Below, one piece after another: positions 7,757-13,795 of a stretch of DNA of 21,777 nucleotides. The DNA is from DASTQL01 sp035761805. GTDB lineage: Bacteria > Actinomycetota > Actinomycetes > Jiangellales > Jiangellaceae. Numbering within the stretch: the first letter of the stretch is position 1; the number at the start of each line of letters is the position of its first letter. The notes beneath the pieces are model-generated. The model saw only the letters and a program-made list of their open reading frames with translations. It ran no database searches and was not told where the DNA came from. The stretch spans positions 1-21,777 of the forward strand of contig DASTQL010000218.1 in the NCBI GenBank assembly GCA_035761805.1. Direction: 5' to 3'. The position numbers and the translations under genes are program-made.

Positions 7757-7775
7757 TTAGGCAAGCCTCACCTGG
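7757..7775 (-). promoter_or_regulatory. DtxR/IdeR-type iron box upstream of the iron transporter operon
   Basis: Read on the - strand, CCAGGTGAGGCTTGCCTAA matches the 19-bp DtxR/IdeR consensus TTAGGTTAGGCTAACCTAA at 14 of 19 positions, keeping the AGGCT core and the terminal CCTAA. In iron-replete cells the Fe(II)-loaded regulator is expected to bind such sites and repress uptake genes. The position directly upstream of a candidate -10 and 70 bases before fbpA fits this. It lies 123 bases before the divergent VKOR gene, so an effect there is possible but less likely. Confidence 0.72.
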
Positions 7776-7886
7776 CTCGTCCGGGGACCCCTGACCGGGC
7801 GGGCCCCGCCCGCTGGCGTACCGAGAAGGGACCTCCGGCCCGGTCGGTGGTGCGCAAGGGCCGCCGACGGGCTCCGCAGACACGAC

Positions 7887-7892
7887 CACGAT
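7887..7892 (+). promoter_or_regulatory. Weak candidate -10 box for the VKOR gene
   Basis: CACGAT lies six bases before the GTG at 7899, the same geometry as the other probable leaderless genes here, but its first base departs from TANNNT. No Shine-Dalgarno of normal spacing precedes this GTG. Confidence 0.25.
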
Positions 7893-7898
7893 GGGGCC

Positions 7899-8531
7899 GT
7901 GGCGCCCACCCCTTCGATCACGACCGGCCACCCGCGACCCGCGCCCCGGCGCCACGGCTCGCCCGGGACACGCCTCGGCGGGCTGCTCGCCGTGGCCGGT
8001 GCCGCCGGCGTCGTCGCAACCGCCCTGCAGCTGCTCGACCGGATCGCGCTCGCCGAGGACCCGCAGGTGTCCCTCGTCTGCGACATCAGCAGCGTGCTCT
8101 CGTGCGGCTCGGTGCTCACGGCCTGGCAGTCCTCGGCGCTCGGGGTGCCCAACGCGATGGTCGGGCTCGCGGTCTTCAGCGTCTTCCTCTCCGCGGGGCT
8201 GACCGCCGCCCTGGGCGGGACCCTCTCGCTGCGCTACCTGCGCGTGCTCGAGGCGATGGCCCTGGGCATGCTCGGCTTCACGCTCTGGTACCTCGCGCAG
8301 ACGACGTTCGTCCTCGGCGCGTTGTGCCTCTACTGCACGGTCGTGGGTACGTCGGTCGTCCTGGTCAACCTCGCCGTCGCACGGCTGTGGCGGCGGGCCG
8401 GCGGGCTCGGCGGCCGCGGACCGATCGCCCGCCTCGCACGCGGCTTCGTCGACTCCGGCGACGACCGGTGGCTCTGGGGGGCCCTGTGGCTCGGCGTCGC
8501 CACGGTCGTCACCGTGGTGCTCGCCGGCTGA
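7899..8531 (+). CDS. Vitamin K epoxide reductase (VKOR) family membrane protein
   Basis: This 210-residue membrane protein belongs to the bacterial VKOR family, which passes electrons from a DsbA-like thiol oxidase to quinone to support disulfide bond formation outside the membrane. Both cysteine pairs are present: the loop pair Cys61 and Cys69 (CDISSVLSC) and the redox CxxC pair Cys143-Cys146 (CLYC). About five hydrophobic helices are visible, and the family's Ser/Gly-containing stretch follows the first pair. There is no fused thioredoxin domain and no DsbA-like gene in the window, so its partner must lie elsewhere. The GTG start is the first candidate in frame before the hydrophobic region. 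The 3' end overlaps the decayed LuxR fragment on the other strand by 23 bp. Confidence 0.9.
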   Translation: MAPTPSITTGHPRPAPRRHGSPGTRLGGLLAVAGAAGVVATALQLLDRIALAEDPQVSLVCDISSVLSCGSVLTAWQSSALGVPNAMVGLAVFSVFLSAGLTAALGGTLSLRYLRVLEAMALGMLGFTLWYLAQTTFVLGALCLYCTVVGTSVVLVNLAVARLWRRAGGLGGRGPIARLARGFVDSGDDRWLWGALWLGVATVVTVVLAG

Positions 8532-8679
8532 CGGCGTCACGCGACGCGGCGGCGGCCCGGCGGACCGACCAGGTCGCCAGCTCGGTCCGCGACGAGAAGC
8601 CCAGCTTCGCGAGGCCGTTGCGCACGTGCGACTCCACCGTGCGCTCGGAGAGCACCAGCCGGGCGGCGATCGCCCGGTT
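8509..8679 (-). pseudogene. Remnant of a LuxR-type regulator (C-terminal HTH only)
   Basis: The translation from 8679 down to the TGA at 8509-8511 reads NRAIAARLVLSERTVESHV, then a RNGLAKLGFSSRTEL-type ending. These are the recognition helices of a LuxR/GerE DNA-binding domain, about 56 residues. The conserved first helix (the LTxRE-type region) and all upstream domains are missing: immediately before residue N the frame turns into Pro/Arg-rich noncoding-like translation. The same frame stays open to 9075 but nothing in that extension looks like protein. It is best read as the 3' stump of a regulator whose front was lost. Confidence 0.72.
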
Positions 8680-9068
8680 GGGCCGCCGAGGTCCGGCCCG
8701 CGGGGGGGTTGGGTGGTCGACGGCCGGTTGCTGGTCCGGGAGGTGGCCTGCCCGGTCGTGGTGGACGTGCGCCCTGAGCCGGCCGGCTCGGCCGATGATG
8801 GCGGTGGGGCCGGTGGTGCCGGCGTGGCATCGTCCTCGCTCGCGCCGGCCGACACGGCACACGTGGCGGGCGGCGGCGCCGGGATCGACGGCCGGCGGAC
8901 CCGTCGTTGTCGTGGCGACCGCCACGCTGGACCGCCGCGACGCCGGGCTCCGGGCCGCGCCCGGCTTCGTCATCGAGCACCGGGTGGAGGTCGAGATCCG
9001 GGCGACGCCGCAGCCGCCGCCCGGCTGACCAGCGCCCGGCCCGCCCCCGGTGCCCACCGCCTCGGCCA
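8680..9068. other. Decayed intergenic region with broken coding-like sequence
   Basis: No intact gene is convincing here. On the + strand, coding-like base use and a plausible translation (VVDGRLLVREVACPVVVDV) run in one frame from about 8711 to 8880. They then seem to pass into the next frame, ending PGFVIEHRVEVEIRA and a TGA at 9026-9028. That pattern suggests a frameshifted remnant of an unidentified gene or a foreign segment beside the LuxR stump. A poly-G tract (8702-8708) marks the boundary between the two remnants. Confidence 0.35.
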
Positions 9069-9140
9069 TGATCACCGTGTAGCTGGGGTACCGCCCCGCG
9101 GGACCTCGCCCACACGTTGATCACCCGCCCGGCTGACCAG
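9017..9140. repeat. 16-bp direct repeat bracketing the first palindromic element
   Basis: CCGCCCGGCTGACCAG occurs exactly at 9017-9032 and again at 9125-9140, 108 bp apart. The second copy begins two bases after the first palindromic element ends. It could mark a local duplication or an insertion event. Confidence 0.55.
9069..9123. repeat. Short palindromic element, copy 1
   Basis: TGATCACCGTGT (9069-9080) and ACACGTTGATCA (9112-9123) are inverted arms with a single mismatch around a 31-bp centre. Its reverse complement, trimmed to 53 bp, matches copy 2 at about 42 of 53 positions with no gap, so the two are members of one family in opposite orientation. It contains no coding sequence. It resembles REP- or small-MITE-like intergenic elements. 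Confidence 0.7.
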
Positions 9141-9151
9141 GTCCGTGCCGA

Positions 9152-9204
9152 GATCACCGTGTGGGCCACGTCCCGCGTACCGGCATGCCAGGCACACGGT
9201 GATC
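9152..9204. repeat. Short palindromic element, copy 2
   Basis: GATCACCGTGTG (9152-9163) and CACACGGTGATC (9193-9204) are perfect 12-bp inverted arms around a 29-bp centre. The element ends 14 bases past the malic enzyme stop, so as RNA its 12-bp stem could also terminate or protect that transcript. It shares length, arms and the CCCGCG core with inverted copy 1. Confidence 0.72.
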
Positions 9205-9218
9205 ACGCCACCTCCCGC

Positions 9219-10640
9219 TCACCCCGCCGGGACGGCGCTGGCCTCCCGCTCCCGGGTCTGCTCGACGCTGCGGCGGACCGCGGCGGCGACGGTCTCGGCC
9301 ACGCCGGGGTGGAAGACGCTCGGCACCACGTAGGCCGGGTTGAGCTCGTCGTCGCTCACGGTGGCCGCGAGCGCTTGGGCGGCGGCGAGCAGCATGTCCG
9401 GCGTGATCCTCGTGCTGTGGGCGTCGATGAGCCCCCGGAAGACCCCGGGGAAGACGAGCACGTTGTTGATCTGGTTGGGGTAGTCGCTGCGTCCGGTGGC
9501 CACCACGGCGGCGTGCTCGGAGGCCGCCACCGGGTCGACCTCGGGGTCCGGGTTGGCCAGGGCGAAGACGATGGCGTCGTCGGCCATGGTCGCGATGTCG
9601 TCGCCGGTGAGGATGTTCGGCCCGGAGACCCCGACGAAGACGTCCGCACCGGCGAGCGCCTCCTTGAGCGAGCCGGTGACGTGGCGCGGGTTGGTGTGCT
9701 CCACGAACCACGCCGCCGAACCGTGCAGGTCCTCGCGGTCGGCGTGGATGACCCCGACGCGGTCCGCTGCGACGATCTCTCCGACCCCGGCGTGCGCGAG
9801 CAGCTGCGCGATGGCCCGCCCCGCCGCCCCCGCACCCGCCATGACCACGCGGACGTCCTCGAGCCGCTTGCCGACGACCTTGAGCGCGTTGTACAGCGCA
9901 CCGAGCACGACGATCGCCGTGCCGTGCTGGTCGTCGTGGAAGACCGGGATGTCGAGCAGGTCGCGCAGCCGCTCCTCGATCTCGAAGCAGCGCGGCGCGG
10001 AGATGTCCTCGAGGTTGATGCCCGCGAAGACCGGGGCGATGAGCTGGACCGTCCGGACGATCTCGTCGGGGTCCTGGGTGTCCAGGCAGATCGGGAAGGC
10101 GTCGATGCCGGCGAACCGCTTGAAGAGCGCGGCCTTGCCCTCCATCACCGGGAGCGCCGCGAGGGCTCCGAGGTTGCCCAGCCCGAGGACGGCCGACCCG
10201 TCGGTGACGACGGCGACGGTGTTGCGCTTGATGGTGAGCCGACGGGCGTCGTCGGGCGTCTCCGCGATCGCCTGGCACACCCGCGCGACGCCGGGGGTGT
10301 AGACGAGGCTGAGGTCGTCGCGGTTGCGGATCGGGACCTTGGACACGATCTCCAGCTTGCCGCCGAGGTGCACGAGGAACGTGCGGTCGCTGACCCGGTC
10401 GATGCGCACGCCCTCCAGCCCGCGCAGGGCCTCCACCAGCTCCTCCGCGTGGGTCGACGACGAGGCCGCGCAGGTCACGTCGAGCTGGATCCGGTCGTGC
10501 CCCGAACCCGTGACGTCGAGGGCGGTCACCATGCCGCCGGCCCGCTCCACGACCGTGGTCACCTCGCTGACCGCGGTGCCGCCCGCCGGCAGCTCCAGTC
10601 GGACGGTGATGGAGTACGAGATGCTGGGGACGCTGGCCAC
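9219..10640 (-). CDS. NAD(P)-dependent malic enzyme with N-terminal ACT domain
   Basis: This 473-residue enzyme decarboxylates malate to pyruvate with reduction of NAD(P), linking the TCA cycle to pyruvate. Residues 7-90 fit an ACT-like small-ligand-binding domain, as in many actinobacterial malic enzymes. The catalytic part follows: YTPGVAR (114-120, Tyr114), VTDGSAVLGLGNLG (145-158), an EGK lysine (Lys169), LEDISAP (200-206), FHDDQHGTA (224-232), the dinucleotide motif GAGAAG (259-264) and ALANPDPE later. The GTG at 10640 is chosen because AAGGAG lies seven bases upstream and it gives the normal N-terminus; the open frame continues much further upstream only as an antisense shadow of the sugar kinase. 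Cofactor preference cannot be read from sequence alone. Confidence 0.95.
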   Translation of the reverse strand: MASVPSISYSITVRLELPAGGTAVSEVTTVVERAGGMVTALDVTGSGHDRIQLDVTCAASSSTHAEELVEALRGLEGVRIDRVSDRTFLVHLGGKLEIVSKVPIRNRDDLSLVYTPGVARVCQAIAETPDDARRLTIKRNTVAVVTDGSAVLGLGNLGALAALPVMEGKAALFKRFAGIDAFPICLDTQDPDEIVRTVQLIAPVFAGINLEDISAPRCFEIEERLRDLLDIPVFHDDQHGTAIVVLGALYNALKVVGKRLEDVRVVMAGAGAAGRAIAQLLAHAGVGEIVAADRVGVIHADREDLHGSAAWFVEHTNPRHVTGSLKEALAGADVFVGVSGPNILTGDDIATMADDAIVFALANPDPEVDPVAASEHAAVVATGRSDYPNQINNVLVFPGVFRGLIDAHSTRITPDMLLAAAQALAATVSDDELNPAYVVPSVFHPGVAETVAAAVRRSVEQTREREASAVPAG

Positions 10641-10729
10641 GGCGGAGCTCCTTCGGTCCTTGGGGCCGGTGCGGGCCCGATCCTTGCACCCCCGACGAGC
10701 CCGCGGGGAGACGCCGGCCCGCAGGGCCA

Positions 10730-10735
10730 TAGGTT
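10730..10735 (+). promoter_or_regulatory. -10 box of a probable leaderless promoter for the sugar kinase
   Basis: TAGGTT matches TANNNT and is followed by seven bases and the GTG at 10743. No Shine-Dalgarno sequence precedes the GTG, so transcription probably starts at or next to it. No clear -35 was seen. Confidence 0.5.
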
Positions 10736-10742
10736 TGGGCCC

Positions 10743-11687
10743 GTGATCGTCGTGGCTGGGGAAGCACTCATCGACCTCGTCGCCGACTCGGACGGTCGGT
10801 ACCGACCGATCCCCGGCGGCTCGCCGGCCAACGTCGCCGTCGGCCTCACCCGGCTGGGTGGGCGCACCGAGCTGCTGGCACGGCTCGGCACCGGGGTCTT
10901 CGGGCGGATCGTCCGGGCGCACCTGGACGACAACCGGGTGGGCCTCACCCACGCGGTGAGCACCGACGACCCGACCACGCTCGCGGTCGTGGCTCTCGAC
11001 GACCAGGGCCGTGCCGCCTACGACTTCTACGTGGAGGGCACGGCGGACTGGGGGTGGACCGACGACGAACTCCCGGATCCGCTGCCCGAAGGAGCCGTCG
11101 CGGTGTGCACCGGATCGCTCGCCGTCGCCATCGAGCCCGGCGCCTCGGCCCTGGCCGCGCTGCTGCGCCGCGAGCACGAGCGCGGCGCCGTCACCGTCGT
11201 CCTCGACCCCAACGTCAGACCCGCCCTGCTGGGCTCGCCCGCGCAGGCCAGGACCCTGCTCGAGGGTCTGGTCGCCCTGTGCGACGTCGTCAAGGTGAGC
11301 GACGAGGACCTCGAGTGGCTGGTCCCTGGCGAGGAGGTCGCCACCGTGGCCGAGGCGTGGACGAGGCTCGGCCCGGCGCTCGTCGTCGTCACCCGAGGGG
11401 CCGAGGGTGCGCTGGCCACGACTCGTGAGGGTGCGACCTCGGCGGTCCCTGCACCACCGGTGCAGGTGGTCGACACCGTTGGCGCGGGGGACGCCTTCAC
11501 GGCGGGACTCGTCGACACGCTTCGCCTGCACGACCTGCTCGGCCCGGAGAGCGGGGAGCGCCTGGCAGCGCTGGCGGCGGCTGAGCTGGGTGACATCCTG
11601 CGCCGCGCCGCGCTCGTTGCCGCCCTCACCTGCGGTCGGGCCGGGGCCGACCCGCCCACCGCCGCCGAGGTCGAGGCAGCGACATGA
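10743..11687 (+). CDS. PfkB family carbohydrate kinase (fructokinase-like)
   Basis: This 314-residue ribokinase-superfamily enzyme phosphorylates a sugar or nucleoside with ATP. Signature 1 is the GGSPANVA block (25-32) and signature 2 is DTVGAGDAF (244-252), with Asp250 as catalytic base. The opening VVAGEALIDLV is typical of fructokinase-like members, but the exact sugar cannot be fixed. The GTG start at 10743 is favoured by the TAGGTT box seven bases before it; a GTG at 10752 is an alternative. It diverges from the malic enzyme gene across 102 bp. Its stop overlaps the ATG of the XdhC-like gene by 4 bp, so the two are translationally coupled. Confidence 0.93.
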   Translation: MIVVAGEALIDLVADSDGRYRPIPGGSPANVAVGLTRLGGRTELLARLGTGVFGRIVRAHLDDNRVGLTHAVSTDDPTTLAVVALDDQGRAAYDFYVEGTADWGWTDDELPDPLPEGAVAVCTGSLAVAIEPGASALAALLRREHERGAVTVVLDPNVRPALLGSPAQARTLLEGLVALCDVVKVSDEDLEWLVPGEEVATVAEAWTRLGPALVVVTRGAEGALATTREGATSAVPAPPVQVVDTVGAGDAFTAGLVDTLRLHDLLGPESGERLAALAAAELGDILRRAALVAALTCGRAGADPPTAAEVEAAT

Positions 11688-12256
11688 CCGCGAGCGACCC
11701 CGCCTGCGACGCGGCGCACGGCGTCACCGAGCCCCCGACCGAGCCGCTGCGGTTGGTGGCCGTCTTCGCCTCTCCCGTCGCGACCCACCTGCTCCACTTC
11801 GGCCGGCACCTCGGGTACGAGACGGTGCTGCTGGAACCGCGGCCGGAGCAGGTCTCCTCCTCGTACGACGGGGTGGTGGTCGCCGACCCGGTCGAGGCGG
11901 GCGTGGACGCGAGCACCGACGTCGTCGTCACCGACCACGACCGGGCCGACCTGGGCCCGGTGCTCCGCGACGTGCTGCAGGAAGGCCCGCGCTGGGTGGG
12001 CGTCATGGGGGCACTGCGGCACAGCGCACCGCACGTCGCCGCGCTCGAGCGGCTCGGTGTCCCACCCGAGGACGTGGCCCGCGTTCAGCGGCCGATCGGC
12101 CTCAACATCGGCTCCCGTACGCCACCGGAGATCGCGGTCGCGACCCTGGCCGGGCTGATCGCCGACCGGCGGGGCCGTCCCGGCGGCTTCGACTTCGGTG
12201 CAGGACCGTCGGCGTCGGCCGGAGCCGGGGTCGCCAAGACCGGTCCCGGGACCTAG
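11684..12256 (+). CDS. XdhC-like Rossmann-domain protein
   Basis: This 190-residue protein matches the C-terminal Rossmann domain of the XdhC/CoxF family, whose members help insert sulfurated molybdenum cofactor into xanthine dehydrogenase-type enzymes. The beta-alpha unit LVAVFASPVATHLLHF (24-39) is followed by TDVVVTDHDRADLGPVL, RWVGVMGALRH and the family hallmark RPIGLNIGSRTPPEIAV. The usual N-terminal XdhC_CoxI domain with its conserved cysteine is absent, so this is a short, single-domain form. No molybdenum hydroxylase gene is nearby; the only molybdoenzyme in the window is of the unrelated sulfite oxidase class. It is coupled to the sugar kinase by a 4-bp overlap. A direct role in Moco handling is inferred. 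Confidence 0.85.
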   Translation: MTASDPACDAAHGVTEPPTEPLRLVAVFASPVATHLLHFGRHLGYETVLLEPRPEQVSSSYDGVVVADPVEAGVDASTDVVVTDHDRADLGPVLRDVLQEGPRWVGVMGALRHSAPHVAALERLGVPPEDVARVQRPIGLNIGSRTPPEIAVATLAGLIADRRGRPGGFDFGAGPSASAGAGVAKTGPGT

Positions 12257-12295
12257 GTCCACCGCCCGGTCACACCCACTGCCAGGTCGGAGCGC

Positions 12296-12940
12296 TCAGC
12301 GCACGACGCGGACGTTGAACCGCGGCGTGCCCACCGCGCCGAGCACGCTGACCCAGAAGAGCAGGTAGGCCTCCATGCCGCGGGCGGCGACGAGCCCGCC
12401 GAGGTCGAGGACCTGGTCGCGCCGCCAGCCGAGCTCCGTCAGCAGCCCCACGACCACGTCCTTGGCGTCCTCGTCGTCGCCGCAGACCGGCAGGTGGTGC
12501 AGCCCGGGAAGGGCGCCGGGTTCAGTCATGACCGAGGCGTTGACCGTGTTGAGGGCCTTGACCACTGCGGATCGCGGGTGGGCCGCCTGGATCTGCTCCG
12601 CGAGACTCGTCCCGCCGGGTTGCGGGATCAGCGACGGCGGGAAGCCGCGGGACGTGTCGAGCGGGTTGGCGACGTCCAGGAGCACCCGCCCGTCGACGTG
12701 CCCGCCCACGCGCTCGAGAACCGCCAGCGAGGCGGCACCGGCGGTCGCGTTGACCACGAGTCCGGCCTCCTCGGCGACCGACTCGAAGGGCAGCACCGGG
12801 AGGCCGGACTCCGCCGACCAGGCCGCCACGTCCGCGCGCTCGGGATCCCGCGTGCCGACGGTGACCCGGTGCCCCCTCCCGCGCAGCCCGTCCGCGAGGG
12901 TCCGACCCACCGTGCCCGTACCGAGTACCGCGATGCGCAC
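12296..12940 (-). CDS. NADPH-dependent F420 reductase-like dinucleotide-binding protein
   Basis: This 214-residue protein has an N-terminal Rossmann motif, GTGTVG (7-12), and a GTRDP turn (29-33) whose Arg fits NADP(H) phosphate recognition. The order of later blocks (VVNATAG, VLLDVANPLD, VVKALNTVNA, LPVCGDD and a C-terminal helix) matches the F420:NADP oxidoreductase/NADP-binding family, which shuttles hydride between NADPH and deazaflavin F420. Related members lack F420 activity, so this is a family call only. The GTG start has GGAGAGGGG about seven to eight bases upstream. A TATGAT -10-like box lies 32 bases before the start and overlaps the BrkB stop, so it may be transcribed alone as well as by readthrough. 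It converges on the xdhC-like gene. Confidence 0.85.
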   Translation of the reverse strand: MRIAVLGTGTVGRTLADGLRGRGHRVTVGTRDPERADVAAWSAESGLPVLPFESVAEEAGLVVNATAGAASLAVLERVGGHVDGRVLLDVANPLDTSRGFPPSLIPQPGGTSLAEQIQAAHPRSAVVKALNTVNASVMTEPGALPGLHHLPVCGDDEDAKDVVVGLLTELGWRRDQVLDLGGLVAARGMEAYLLFWVSVLGAVGTPRFNVRVVR

Positions 12941-12972
12941 GAGCTGCCCCTCTCCACCGGTGGCCGCCGCCG

Positions 12973-12978
12973 ATCATA
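12973..12978 (-). promoter_or_regulatory. Candidate -10 box for the F420-reductase-like gene
   Basis: TATGAT on the - strand is a near-consensus -10 box. It overlaps the stop codon of the BrkB gene and would give a leader of about 25 bases containing the Shine-Dalgarno. No recognisable -35 accompanies it. Confidence 0.4.
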
Positions 12979-13795
12979 GGCCGGGTGACGCCCGCACCCC
13001 GCCGTACCAGTCACTGAGCTCGGCCGACAGCAGGAACGAGAATGCCAGCGCGTAGATGTAGGCGAGCAGGCCGAAGGTCGCGCTGAGCGCGCCGTACAGG
13101 GCGACGTCCTGACCCACGAGGGGGACGAGCAGGGCGGCGACGCGCTGGACGACCACGAAGGAGATGCCGAAGGCCACGGCGCCCGGCCAGTGCTCGCGCG
13201 GGTGCACCGGCCGACCCGGGGTCAGCAACCAGAAGCTGACGAAGGCCCAGCCCACCGCGACCACCGACACGCCCGTCAGCGCCAGGACCTCGTCCAGCCG
13301 CTCGAGCCGCCGTGTGTACGACAGCGACGAGATGTAGCTGATCCCCACGACGAGGGCCAGGAACGCCACGCCCAGCGGGACGAGGAGGGGCAGTCCCTGG
13401 AGCCTGAACTGCACCAGGCCGGTCGGCGGGAGCGCGAAGACGTCGGCCAGCGCGGCGCGGGCGCGGGCGATGACGCCGAGGCCGGTGTAGACCACCGTCG
13501 GCACGGCGAGCACGCCCAGCACGGTGCGACCGTCGACGACGCTGTCGATCCACGGCCCCGCGACCGGGGTCAGGCCGGGGATCGCGGCGACGAGTGCGTC
13601 GGCGATCTCCTTCTGCGCGTCGGGCCGGCCGCTCAGGACGAAGCCCACCACCGACAGAGCGAGCAGCACCAGCGGTGGCAGGGACAGGAACGCGCCGTAG
13701 GTGAGGGAGCCCGCGTGCACGGAGACCCGGTGGTCGACGACGCGGCGGGAGCCCTCGTCACGGACGGCCGCGGCCCCGCGCAACCACCGGTTCAC
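12974..13795 (-). CDS. YihY/BrkB family inner-membrane protein
   Basis: This 273-residue protein has the YihY/BrkB pattern: a cytoplasmic start, then HAGSLTYGAFLSLPPLVLLAL, which is the conserved Ala-rich entry helix, and about six membrane helices in all. The C-terminal YGALSATFGLLAYIYALAF block followed by LLSAEL is the most diagnostic stretch. Despite the old RNase BN name the family is not a nuclease; its function is still debated. The GTG at 13795 is chosen because it overlaps the upstream stop as GTGA; the longer frame above it is an antisense-like shadow. It is the third gene of a run joined by 4-bp overlaps. Confidence 0.88.
   Translation of the reverse strand: MNRWLRGAAAVRDEGSRRVVDHRVSVHAGSLTYGAFLSLPPLVLLALSVVGFVLSGRPDAQKEIADALVAAIPGLTPVAGPWIDSVVDGRTVLGVLAVPTVVYTGLGVIARARAALADVFALPPTGLVQFRLQGLPLLVPLGVAFLALVVGISYISSLSYTRRLERLDEVLALTGVSVVAVGWAFVSFWLLTPGRPVHPREHWPGAVAFGISFVVVQRVAALLVPLVGQDVALYGALSATFGLLAYIYALAFSFLLSAELSDWYGGVRASPGL

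Noticed and set aside
8509..9075. A complete 188-residue LuxR-family gene
   Set aside because: Only the last 56 residues resemble LuxR. The rest is Pro/Gly/Arg/Ala-rich with no receiver, ligand-binding or first HTH helix, so the locus is treated as a remnant.
9117..10742. Upstream extension of the sugar kinase frame across the malic enzyme gene
   Set aside because: The extension is antisense to an intact enzyme and is unlike any kinase. The kinase fold begins at the GTG at 10743.
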